Assembly: GCA_903834465.1 (NCBI GenBank)
Contig: CAILJB010000032.1
Coordinates: forward strand, 1-32,892
Direction of reading: 5' to 3'
DNA: 32,892 bases
Origin: an uncultured Pseudomonadota bacterium
GTDB lineage: Bacteria; Pseudomonadota; Gammaproteobacteria; Methylococcales; Methylomonadaceae
Of the stretch, positions 10,430-17,783 are shown piece by piece. The notes under the pieces were generated by a model. It was given only the letters and a program-made list of their open reading frames with translations. It ran no database searches and was not told the origin of the DNA. Position 1 is the first letter of the stretch. Each line of letters starts with the position of its first letter. The translations under genes were made by a program, and so were the position numbers.

Positions 10430-11355
10430 TGTTTTTACCCAAAGATTTTATCGAAACCGCAGAAGGTTTGCTTTTTGCTGTGGTTGTCGCAGGTTTGGAA
10501 GCGGGGAAAATCCGTTGCTTTTTGCGTTATGTTCGCGGTGAAAATGGACGTTGGCGTAAAGTTCAAACCGATGAAGCGAATGCTTTACTCGCACAATATT
10601 ATCCTGATTATTGTTTTCATTCGCCTGAATTAGATGCGTTTTTACACGCCGTTTCAGTTGAAAAAATCATAAAACATCATCATCCACAACGTCGATTAAC
10701 TCAAATATTAGAACGTTCACCAAATGATGATATTGAAAACGATTGTGTAAATTTATGTCTGTTATTTAAGCAAAATGGCATTGATTTAAATCAGTTTGGC
10801 GTGACGGGTTCATTACTTATCGGGCAACAAAAAGCATCATCTGACATTGATTTAGTTTGCTACGACACAACTGTGTTTCATCAATGTCGTGCTGTGTTGC
10901 GTGATTTGATTGAGCAAAACAAATTGTCCAATTTGAAGCACGACGACTGGATTGAAAGTTATGAACGACGAGATTGTGATTTAAATTTGGAAAATTATAT
11001 TTGGCACGAACAGCGCAAAGCAAATAAAGCATTGATTAACGGTCGAAAATTCGATTTAAGTTTGATTGTACCGAGCCAGGCGGATGCCGTAATTTATCAA
11101 AAATGTGGTACGACAACATTATGCACAATGGTAACAGATGACACGCTCGCTTTTAGTTACCCAGCCGAATTCAAACTCTCACATTCAACAATTCAAAGTG
11201 TCGTTTGTTTTACCGCTACTTATACCGGACAAGCAATTGCTGGCGAAACAATCGAAATTTCGGGGCAACTCGAACAAGACGCTAAAGGTAATCAACGTCT
11301 TGTTGTCGGTTCAACACGCGAAGCTCGCGGCGAATATATTAAAGTCATTCGATGA
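10429..11355 (+). CDS. Predicted nucleotidyltransferase (Pol-beta superfamily, archaeal-type)
   Basis: 308 residues. A Pol-beta-type nucleotidyltransferase signature is visible: Gly127-Ser128 followed by Ser138-Asp139-Ile-Asp141-Leu, the GS...SDIDL metal-binding pattern. A third acidic residue is probably in the KFDLSLI stretch further on. The N-terminal part (FIETAEGLLFAVV, RCFLRYVRG) resembles predicted nucleotidyltransferases common in archaea (the COG1665 group, from memory). Substrate is unknown. The ATG at 10429 overlaps the TGA of the BatD-like gene (TGATG), which decides the start over the GTG at 10426. The C-terminal 80 residues look beta-rich and could be a substrate or RNA-binding part. 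Confidence 0.65.
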   Translation: MFLPKDFIETAEGLLFAVVVAGLEAGKIRCFLRYVRGENGRWRKVQTDEANALLAQYYPDYCFHSPELDAFLHAVSVEKIIKHHHPQRRLTQILERSPNDDIENDCVNLCLLFKQNGIDLNQFGVTGSLLIGQQKASSDIDLVCYDTTVFHQCRAVLRDLIEQNKLSNLKHDDWIESYERRDCDLNLENYIWHEQRKANKALINGRKFDLSLIVPSQADAVIYQKCGTTTLCTMVTDDTLAFSYPAEFKLSHSTIQSVVCFTATYTGQAIAGETIEISGQLEQDAKGNQRLVVGSTREARGEYIKVIR

Positions 11356-11359
11356 TATT

Positions 11360-11557
11360 TTAGGCGGTTGTGTCAATTGATTCGCCACACGATGTCCCTA
11401 CATTAGCGGAGCTTGAGATTGCGTCACCTACAACAGTGACTGCACTAGCCGCATTAGCCTCAAGATCTGCTGTACCTATATTAAGATTAGTCGGTTGAGG
11501 ATTATTCATTGTGAAAAGCATTTGAGAAATTGTTGGCATTGCCGCAGATACGTTCAT
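11360..11557 (-). CDS. Small protein of unknown function (65 aa)
   Basis: A 65-residue protein rich in Ala, Ser, Thr and Asn with one Cys. There is no signal peptide, no transmembrane helix and no domain that I recognise. The N-terminus MNVSAAMPTISQMLF is mildly hydrophobic. Support for reality is an AGAGGA ribosome-binding site seven bases before the ATG, and a position 11 bases after the stop of the lipoprotein gene on the same strand. It is convergent with the nucleotidyltransferase gene, only four bases apart. Faint similarity in composition to RebB/killing-trait proteins was considered but not supported. Confidence 0.55.
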   Translation of the reverse strand: MNVSAAMPTISQMLFTMNNPQPTNLNIGTADLEANAASAVTVVGDAISSSANVGTSCGESIDTTA

Positions 11558-11568
11558 TGCTATATCCT

Positions 11569-12021
11569 CTATTTAGATGGTGATAATTTTGGTATGTCAA
11601 ACACTACAGGTTTAGGTGATTCAATCTGTGAACTAAATTTATTGTGCATCCCTACGATTGCGGTCGGCGGATAAGTGTAAAACGCATTTGTTGTGGCATC
11701 AACAAACAACCCTACTCCACAACTTAACGTATCCACGATAAAATAATAACTGCTAAAACTTGGCTCGAGGTGTGTTACACCACGCTGTGAATCATTTTCA
11801 CAACTCACCGTCATAGTATTGCCATCACGATGAACAACCGTTGAGGTACTTCCGCCCGTCGTTTGCCACTCGCCTTCTTCATTAGTAATATTACACAACG
11901 TTTTTTCTGGTTTCGCATCATTCATTGTTGAGACGGTAAGATTTTGTGTCGAACCTTCCATCAGCGTTGCACAACCCGAAAGTAATGTGATTGTTGCCGC
12001 AATTGTCATTTTCCCTAACAT
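11569..12021 (-). CDS. Small outer-membrane-type lipoprotein, unknown function
   Basis: 150 residues with a type II signal peptide. The lipobox LLSGC places the lipidated cysteine at residue 17, and Ala at +2 favours outer-membrane sorting. The mature part has CNITNEEGEW, a VSCEND segment and, near residues 101-120, a glycine-containing hydrophobic stretch leading to VDATTNAFYTYPP. This pattern recalls a family of uncharacterised proteobacterial lipoproteins with C...W...C and DA-TGA-Y-YP motifs. It has a good AGAGG ribosome-binding site. The 65-residue gene follows by 11 bases, suggesting a two-gene operon. Confidence 0.75.
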   Translation of the reverse strand: MLGKMTIAATITLLSGCATLMEGSTQNLTVSTMNDAKPEKTLCNITNEEGEWQTTGGSTSTVVHRDGNTMTVSCENDSQRGVTHLEPSFSSYYFIVDTLSCGVGLFVDATTNAFYTYPPTAIVGMHNKFSSQIESPKPVVFDIPKLSPSK

Positions 12022-12071
12022 TCTAAACCTCTTTTTTATTTTTTAGATAGTTGTCAGTCTAGCCAAAATCA

Positions 12072-12086
12072 ATGCGATTTTCGCAT
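12072..12086. repeat. Short inverted repeat
   Basis: ATGCGA and TCGCAT separated by TTT form a six-pair hairpin just upstream of the lipoprotein gene and next to the stronger terminator hairpin. Confidence 0.35.
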
Positions 12087-12087
12087 G

Positions 12088-12122
12088 AAAAATCAGGACA
12101 GCTATTTAAACTGTCCTGATTT
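12088..12122 (-). terminator. Intrinsic terminator of the His-rich protein gene
   Basis: A perfect 12-bp stem: AAATCAGGACAG (12090-12101) with CTGTCCTGATTT (12111-12122) and a nine-base loop. Read on the minus strand the stem ends in TTTTT. It lies 10 bases past the stop of the His-rich gene and separates it from the lipoprotein gene. Confidence 0.85.
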
Positions 12123-12132
12123 AATCGCGTGA

Positions 12133-12477
12133 TTATTTGGCTGTTGCCGCTTTTTCATGCGTTGCCGCTGTTTTTGCATGTTCTTTACTGAGTGCTTCGT
12201 GATGACTTGCTAAGGCTTCATGATGCTTATGTAACTTATGATTGCCTGCTTTTTTATATTCTGCTGCAATCGATTTATGGTGCTTTGCCATAGCTTTGTG
12301 ATGTTCTGCATGTTGTTTATGCAGTTCTGCCGCTTGCTGGTGTTCAGGAGCAGATGTGGCGGGGGCTGAGATATTTGCGGGATGCTCTGGAGCAGGTGCA
12401 ACCTCCGCCAATAAAGGTGCAGAAACACCGGTTAATAAAGCAACTAAAGCCAAACTACGATAAATATTTTTGTTCAT
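12133..12477 (-). CDS. Histidine-rich periplasmic protein
   Basis: 114 residues with a cleavable signal peptide (MNKNIYRSLALVALLTG..., cleavage near LLA/EV). The mature chain of about 90 residues is predicted to be almost entirely alpha-helical, rich in Ala, Lys and Glu. It carries about 16 histidines, many as HH pairs spaced by seven or so residues (HAEHHKAMAKHH, HKHHEALASHH). There are no cysteines. This suggests a helical hairpin able to bind metal ions such as Cu, Ni, Zn or Co, but that is inference. The ATG at 12477 is preferred over one at 12483 because AAGAGAG is seven bases upstream of it. It has its own terminator. Confidence 0.75.
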   Translation of the reverse strand: MNKNIYRSLALVALLTGVSAPLLAEVAPAPEHPANISAPATSAPEHQQAAELHKQHAEHHKAMAKHHKSIAAEYKKAGNHKLHKHHEALASHHEALSKEHAKTAATHEKAATAK

Positions 12478-12508
12478 AATCATTCTCTCTTAGTGATAAT
12501 TACTGAAA

Positions 12509-12553
12509 GTGCGAATCCGATTTTGAAACGCAACACTAACGACGGATTAGCAC
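12509..12553. repeat. Imperfect inverted repeat upstream of the His-rich gene
   Basis: GTGCGAATCCG (12509-12519) pairs with CGGATTAGCAC (12543-12553) with one mismatch. It lies between the DUF535 gene stop and the His-rich gene start. It could be a weak terminator for the former or 5' structure for the latter. No clear T-run. Confidence 0.35.
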
Positions 12554-12591
12554 ACTCGCATCATACCGCCAGAAAACGCTTCGAATCAAGT

Positions 12592-13584
12592 CTAGCATCT
12601 TTCAATGTCACCGGTACTTTTATTCAAAACTTGCGAAGCAATCACACACTTAATCTGTTCTTTTATTTCGCTTAATAACAATTGCCGTTTTTTATGTTCA
12701 GAACGTTTTTTACTTTCTATCATTTCTACAGGTTTGTGATAAACAGGTTCTGTAAATTCAAAAAGTCGTTTGTCAATTTTACGCGCCCCTAATTCAAGCC
12801 AAAAGCTATCGTAATCCGCAAATATTTCTTCATTGTAACGCCAATGTTTAAAAATATGAGCCTCATTGCTGACGGCATGTATGACGTTAATTCCTAATGC
12901 GTCACCAAACGTCATCAATGCTTCAAATAAAATTTTTTTAGGAAATAGACCGTAACACGATTTCGTCGCCTCTTTGATTAAATTGTAGTCTTCATGTTTA
13001 GAGCCTTGTAAACCACCGATTAAAATAGCGACACCGTGAGCGGTTTCATAAAAACAAAAACTAATCGTGCATAAACTATTTTCACCCACGTTTAATTGCA
13101 AATAAAGTTCCCCTTCTTTCTCAAGAATTAGATTTTGCCTCAGAATAATTTTGTATTCGTTGTCGTTTTTTCCAATAAAACTGACTAATTCAAATGATTT
13201 TAGACTTAAAAGTAACTGCTGAAGTGCAGGCGAAAATACTTTTCTCTGAAATAAATAATGAGATGTCAGTATTTGCAACCGTTCTTTTAAGGAGCTGTAA
13301 CTAAAGATGTAAGGGCGGTGTAATTTTGTTGCAAGACGTGGAGTTTCATAAAGAAATTCTTTATATTCTAGCAAGTTATCTAAAAAATAAAGCCACTTTA
13401 AAGTATAAGGAAACGTTAATAAGCCTCTGAGAAAAAATTTAAACCGGTTTTTAGGTTTATCAAAATCGGGGCGTTTTGAAAATGTTCCTGTTGCTAATCG
13501 AATAAAAAGAAAAAATGCGTTTATCATTAAGCGATAATTGTTTGTCGTGTGAAGGATTGAGGAAAGTGAGGCATTATAAATCAT
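12592..13584 (-). CDS. DUF535 (VirK/YbjX-like) protein
   Basis: 330 residues. The region from about 150 to 280 carries the recognisable DUF535 features: ISFCFYETAHGVAILIGGLQG, a KKILFEAL segment and KHWRYNEEIFADYDSFWLELG. Members include Salmonella/Shigella VirK and E. coli YbjX, linked to envelope or antimicrobial-peptide resistance, but the biochemical role is unknown. The ATG overlaps the tilS stop (ATGA), so it is translationally coupled to tilS, which also supports the start. The gene seems richer in AT, Lys, Phe and Leu than its neighbours, which may indicate acquisition. Confidence 0.82.
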   Translation of the reverse strand: MIYNASLSSILHTTNNYRLMINAFFLFIRLATGTFSKRPDFDKPKNRFKFFLRGLLTFPYTLKWLYFLDNLLEYKEFLYETPRLATKLHRPYIFSYSSLKERLQILTSHYLFQRKVFSPALQQLLLSLKSFELVSFIGKNDNEYKIILRQNLILEKEGELYLQLNVGENSLCTISFCFYETAHGVAILIGGLQGSKHEDYNLIKEATKSCYGLFPKKILFEALMTFGDALGINVIHAVSNEAHIFKHWRYNEEIFADYDSFWLELGARKIDKRLFEFTEPVYHKPVEMIESKKRSEHKKRQLLLSEIKEQIKCVIASQVLNKSTGDIERC

Positions 13585-14906
13585 CTAGGTGATGAATTAC
13601 CGATGATTACGCCGTTTTGTGTGACATAAAATTCACTTGCCATCCATAAGTTGCCAACCGCAGCAAGTTTATCGTTTAAATAAATTAACGGTATTATTTC
13701 ACGTTGCCACGGCGGAATACCAACTTCTTGAAATAATTTTTTTAAATCATGATGCCCTGCTCGATTCGGTAAGGCTATTTTTTCGCCCCCTTGACGCATT
13801 CTCACGGTAATTTTTGCGTTATGCCAAAACTCGCGCGAGATGCCACAATCCGACAGAACAACGGTTAAAGTTTGCTGATTAGAAAGCGTCAACGTCGTGT
13901 TTTCTGGCATCCAATAACAGGTTTCAAAACCTGTTAATGCGTGCGTCATCGCATACAATTTAGTGCGATAACGACGAATAGTCACACTCTGCCCTGCTAA
14001 CATTGGCGAGCTGTCTGTTCTTGCCGCAATAACGTCATCTAAAATTCGTTGCACAAAATCTTGCGATGGCATTTTTAAATCTAAATTTTCAAACCATTGT
14101 CGCAAAATCAAGCGTTGTTCAATTAGTGAATAGGTTAATAATTTTGAAATATTTATCGTTTCATCGTCTGTATTAAAAACCGTTTCAAATTCAGTTTTCA
14201 CGATTTTGTGTTGCAATATTTGAGCTTCGGCACAATGTTTCGCCGCACGCGCCACGGTTTTATCCAACGATGACCAGCGTTGTTTTAAATGGGGAATAAT
14301 TTCTTGCCGCAAAAAATTTCGATCATAAACGCTACTTTGATTACTGGGGTCTTCAATCCATTGCAATCGATTTTGTATGGCGTAATCGTTAATCATTTCT
14401 TTACTGATATTGAGCAGTGGACGTAACAGCCAACCTTTTCCAAATTGCATTTTCTCTGGCATTCCCGCCAAACCTTTCAAACCACTGCCCCGAAAAAGTT
14501 GCAATAACACCGTTTCTAATTGGTCTTCACGATGTTGAGCAATCAGTAAAACATCATTTGCAGCAATTAACTGTTCAAAGGCGTTATAGCGTACATTACG
14601 CGCCGCCTCTTCAGGACTTTCACCTTGCGTTGCAACGGCATCAACGTGTTTTATTAAAAAATCAACGCCTAATATTTCTGAAATCTGCTGACAATGAATT
14701 GCCCAATCGTCGGCTTCTTTTTGTAAACCGTGATGAATATAAACCGCTGTTATTTTCTTTTTAAATTCAGGAATCGCCGCGCAAGCGTGCAATAAAACGT
14801 GTGAATCCACACCACCGCTATAACCGATATAAATACGATTACGTTCTGAAAAAGGGGCTAATGCTGCCGAGATTTCATCTTGAACCATAAACCTTGAAAC
14901 TTTCAC
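13581..14906 (-). CDS. tilS: tRNA(Ile)-lysidine synthetase
   Basis: Cytoplasmic enzyme (441 residues) that attaches lysine to C34 of the CAU-anticodon isoleucine tRNA, changing its decoding from AUG to AUA. The PP-loop SGGVDS lies at residues 30-35, followed by AVYIHHGLQKEADDW, the AARNVRYNAFE stretch and AQHREDQLETVLLQLFRGSGLKGL, all classical. TilS middle and C-terminal domains follow, including PNRAGHHDLKKLFQE. The GTG at 14906 has AAGGTAAG six bases upstream. An ATG six codons inside (14888) is an alternative. Length fits the E. coli-type long form. It is divergent from the protease gene. Confidence 0.95.
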   Translation of the reverse strand: MKVSRFMVQDEISAALAPFSERNRIYIGYSGGVDSHVLLHACAAIPEFKKKITAVYIHHGLQKEADDWAIHCQQISEILGVDFLIKHVDAVATQGESPEEAARNVRYNAFEQLIAANDVLLIAQHREDQLETVLLQLFRGSGLKGLAGMPEKMQFGKGWLLRPLLNISKEMINDYAIQNRLQWIEDPSNQSSVYDRNFLRQEIIPHLKQRWSSLDKTVARAAKHCAEAQILQHKIVKTEFETVFNTDDETINISKLLTYSLIEQRLILRQWFENLDLKMPSQDFVQRILDDVIAARTDSSPMLAGQSVTIRRYRTKLYAMTHALTGFETCYWMPENTTLTLSNQQTLTVVLSDCGISREFWHNAKITVRMRQGGEKIALPNRAGHHDLKKLFQEVGIPPWQREIIPLIYLNDKLAAVGNLWMASEFYVTQNGVIIGNSSPR

Positions 14907-14918
14907 TTATGACTTACC

Positions 14919-14947
14919 TTGAGATTTGTGGAATGCAAACCGATAAT
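14919..14947 (+). promoter_or_regulatory. Sigma-70-like promoter for the DegQ-type protease gene
   Basis: TTGAGA (14919-14924) and GATAAT (14942-14947) are separated by exactly 17 bases, close to the consensus. The start codon is at 14983, giving a leader of about 30 bases with GGAG before the ATG. The -35 box lies 13 bases from the divergent tilS start. Confidence 0.55.
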
Positions 14948-14982
14948 AGCGTTTTTCAACGCCTTAGAAAAATGGAGATGTT

Positions 14983-16401
14983 ATGCGTCGCAAAGTCCAT
15001 GTGTGGTTTTTTAGTCTATTTTTATTAAGTTTATTTAGTTCAGTGACATGGGCGCAATTGCCTGACTTTACCGAAATGGTAAAAGCAAATGGCGGCGCGG
15101 TGGTCAACATCAGTACCATGCAAAAAACACCTGTCGGAGCAGAAAATGGTGCGGAAATACCACAATTTCCAGAAGGTACATTGCCGCCCGAATTAGAAGA
15201 ATTATTTCGTCGCTTTAATGAGCAAGGGGGCGGTGGTGGTTACGCGCCCAAAGAAACACGCTCGTTAGGCTCCGGCTTTATTATCTCAGCCGACGGTTAT
15301 GTATTGACCAATCACCACGTTGTCAAAGACGCATCTGAGATTGTGGTAAAACTTTCTGACCGACGTGAATTAGTGGCTAAATTGATTGGTTCAGATGCAC
15401 GAACCGATGTCGCTGTTTTAAAAATTGAAGCCCGTGATTTACCTGTTGTGACAATCGGTTCACCGGAAAAATTACAAGTCGGCGAATGGGTGCTTGCCAT
15501 TGGTTCACCTTTTGGTTTTGACCAATCTGTGACCGCAGGGATTGTGAGTGCAAAAGGACGTAGTTTGCCAGGTGGAAATTATGTGCCATTTATTCAAACG
15601 GATGTCGCCATTAACCCAGGAAATTCTGGTGGTCCGTTATTTAGTATGGATGGCAAAGTGGTCGGTATTAACTCTCAAATTTACAGCCGCACGGGTGGAT
15701 TTATGGGTTTATCATTTGCGATTCCGATGGATGTAGTCATGAACATCGTCGAACAAATTAAAGCGAAAGGTAAAGCCTCTCACGGCTGGTTAGGCGTACA
15801 AATTCAAGATGTTACCCGTGAATTAGCCGAATCGTTTGGTATGAAAAAACCACAAGGTGCGTTAGTTGCAAAAGTAATTGCTGGTGGCCCCGCTGAACAA
15901 GCGGGCGTGCAAATTGGTGACATTATTACCGAATTTAATGGTCAGCTAATCGACCATTCGGCAGATTTGCCGCCAATGGTAGGTATTACGCCTATTAACA
16001 ATTCTGCGACGTTAAAAATTATTCGCCAAGGTGAATCGCGCACGTTGCATTTCAATGTTGGTTTATTGCCTGACGAAGAAGACAAATTAGCCGCTGCGAA
16101 AAACAGTCAAAATAAATCCCCTGAAAATCAGCTAGGTATTACGGTATCTGAACTCACGCAAGACCAACGGCAATTGTTACAAATTCCGCATAATGGCGTG
16201 TTAGTTCAAGACGTAAGCAAAGGTGCAGCGCGTGAAGCGGGTATTCAACGTGGTGATGTGATTTTACGCATTCAAAATAATATTGTGCGTGACTTGAATG
16301 ATTTTGATCGCATTGTCAAAAAATTACCGACTGGTGTTTCAATTGCGGTGTTAATTCAACGTCAAGGCAATCCAGTATTTTTGGCTTTGAAATTAAAATA
16401 A
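14983..16401 (+). CDS. Do/DegQ-family periplasmic serine endoprotease
   Basis: 472 residues: signal peptide (1-24, cleavage after WAQ or TWA), trypsin-like domain and two PDZ domains, the HtrA/DegP/MucD plan. The catalytic triad is visible: His112 in TNHHVV, Asp142 in RTDVAVLKI and Ser215 in NPGNSGGPL. A Gly-rich LA-loop insertion (QGGGGG, 81-86) precedes the protease core. PDZ1 starts near HGWLGVQIQDV and PDZ2 near QLGITVSELTQ. It degrades or refolds misfolded envelope proteins. GGAG lies six bases upstream of the ATG and a promoter is visible further up. No rseA/rseB or sigma-E gene is adjacent, so it stands alone. Confidence 0.93.
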   Translation: MRRKVHVWFFSLFLLSLFSSVTWAQLPDFTEMVKANGGAVVNISTMQKTPVGAENGAEIPQFPEGTLPPELEELFRRFNEQGGGGGYAPKETRSLGSGFIISADGYVLTNHHVVKDASEIVVKLSDRRELVAKLIGSDARTDVAVLKIEARDLPVVTIGSPEKLQVGEWVLAIGSPFGFDQSVTAGIVSAKGRSLPGGNYVPFIQTDVAINPGNSGGPLFSMDGKVVGINSQIYSRTGGFMGLSFAIPMDVVMNIVEQIKAKGKASHGWLGVQIQDVTRELAESFGMKKPQGALVAKVIAGGPAEQAGVQIGDIITEFNGQLIDHSADLPPMVGITPINNSATLKIIRQGESRTLHFNVGLLPDEEDKLAAAKNSQNKSPENQLGITVSELTQDQRQLLQIPHNGVLVQDVSKGAAREAGIQRGDVILRIQNNIVRDLNDFDRIVKKLPTGVSIAVLIQRQGNPVFLALKLK

Positions 16402-16424
16402 CATCGCATTTAATCCTTTAATTC

Positions 16425-16456
16425 TGTAAGAGCGGGTTTTAAAATCTGCTCTTACA
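16425..16456. repeat. 32-bp near-perfect palindrome
   Basis: TGTAAGAGC at 16425-16433 mirrors GCTCTTACA at 16448-16456. The interior also pairs (two G-T pairs, then TTTT/AAAA) with essentially no loop, 16 pairs in all. It lies between the protease gene and the substrate-binding protein gene. The + side is followed by AAAACC rather than a T-run, so it is not a standard terminator. It may be a dispersed palindromic repeat or cruciform-forming site. Confidence 0.6.
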
Positions 16457-16472
16457 AAACCTCACAAATCCC

Positions 16473-17678
16473 ATGAATAATTCTTCTCGTTATCTTCTTA
16501 CCTGTTTTATTACGTTGATAAGTTTGCCGCTATTTGCTGCAACAAAAGACAAACCAAAATTACCACCTGCCCCTGCCGTTCAAACCATTGATATTGCTTA
16601 TCTTAGCCAAGATAAAGTGCCGCCAACGGAAATGTTGTCAAATCTTGATCCTTTTATTGCCAATAAAGGCAGTGAAGGTGCAGAACTTGCCATCAGTGAC
16701 AACAACACAACCGGACAATTCACTCATCAAAATTTTATTCTGCACACATTTATTGTGCCATCAGATGGCAATGCCAGCGACGTTTTTAAACAAAATATCG
16801 CCTCGAAATTTCATTATGTCATTACTAATTTGAATGCAACGAACACGTTGGCAATTTCAGATTTAGCCGCAAATTTGGACACAATTTTATTGGATGCTGG
16901 CACGACCGATGATGCGTTACGCAACGCACAATGTCGCAAAAATACGCTGCATTTATTGCCCAGTCGCGCCATGAAAGCCGATGCGTTAGCACAATATTTG
17001 ATGAAAAAGCGTTGGACAAAATGGTTCTTAGTCAGTGGCAATACCCCTGAAGATATTTTATTTGTGAATGCGTTGAAACGTTCCGCTAAGCGTTTTGGTA
17101 TGAAAATCGTCACCGAAAAAACATGGGAACACACTTTCGATGCGCGTAAGAGCGCACAATCTGATGTGGCTGTTTTCACACAAGGTGATGACTACGACGT
17201 ATTAGTGGTGGCTGATGAACAAGGTTTGTTTGGTGAATATTTAGATTATCGAACTTGGTTGCCACGACCTGTTGTGGGTACACAAGGCTTAATTGCGACA
17301 GCGTGGCATTCCACTCATGATTTGTGGGGTGCAACACAAATTCAACACCGCTTTCAAGATTTAGCAAAACGTAATATGGAAGAGCAAGATTATGGCGCGT
17401 ATTTAGCCGTTCGAACCATTGGCGAAGCGGCGACACGCACAAAATCCAACGAACTTAAAACCATTCAGGCTTATTTACTCAGCCCACAATTTACGCTGCA
17501 AGGCTATAAAGGCAATCCGTTGTCATTTCGCGCATGGGATGGTCAATTGCGTCAACCTCTTTTACTGGCAGCTCCCCGTGCGTTAGTGACTGTCGCGCCC
17601 ATTGAAGGATTTCTGCACCCAAAAACAGAATTAGATACGTTAGGTTATGATCAAAACGAATCGGGTTGTCATTGGTAA
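16473..17678 (+). CDS. PQQ-associated ABC transporter substrate-binding protein
   Basis: 401 residues with signal peptide (1-22, cleavage after LFA). The mature protein starts with a Pro-rich linker, then TIDIAYLSQDKVPP. It resembles periplasmic type I binding proteins (Leu/Ile/Val-binding fold) of the subgroup encoded next to PQQ-dependent alcohol dehydrogenases (TIGR03863-type, from memory). Support comes from context: the YVTN beta-propeller and ABC ATPase of the same locus type follow at 19601-21306. Ligand is unknown. It ends with a CHW tail. It is separated from its partners by an unrelated RTX protein gene, which is unusual. Confidence 0.75.
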   Translation: MNNSSRYLLTCFITLISLPLFAATKDKPKLPPAPAVQTIDIAYLSQDKVPPTEMLSNLDPFIANKGSEGAELAISDNNTTGQFTHQNFILHTFIVPSDGNASDVFKQNIASKFHYVITNLNATNTLAISDLAANLDTILLDAGTTDDALRNAQCRKNTLHLLPSRAMKADALAQYLMKKRWTKWFLVSGNTPEDILFVNALKRSAKRFGMKIVTEKTWEHTFDARKSAQSDVAVFTQGDDYDVLVVADEQGLFGEYLDYRTWLPRPVVGTQGLIATAWHSTHDLWGATQIQHRFQDLAKRNMEEQDYGAYLAVRTIGEAATRTKSNELKTIQAYLLSPQFTLQGYKGNPLSFRAWDGQLRQPLLLAAPRALVTVAPIEGFLHPKTELDTLGYDQNESGCHW

Positions 17679-17783
17679 ATAGAAAACGTAAAACGTCCAC
17701 GCGCTGAAATGTGAGATTTAAGTTAAACTTCAACAATGCAAATCTTTCCAACGTAACCTTAATATTCAGGAAAACAAAATAAT

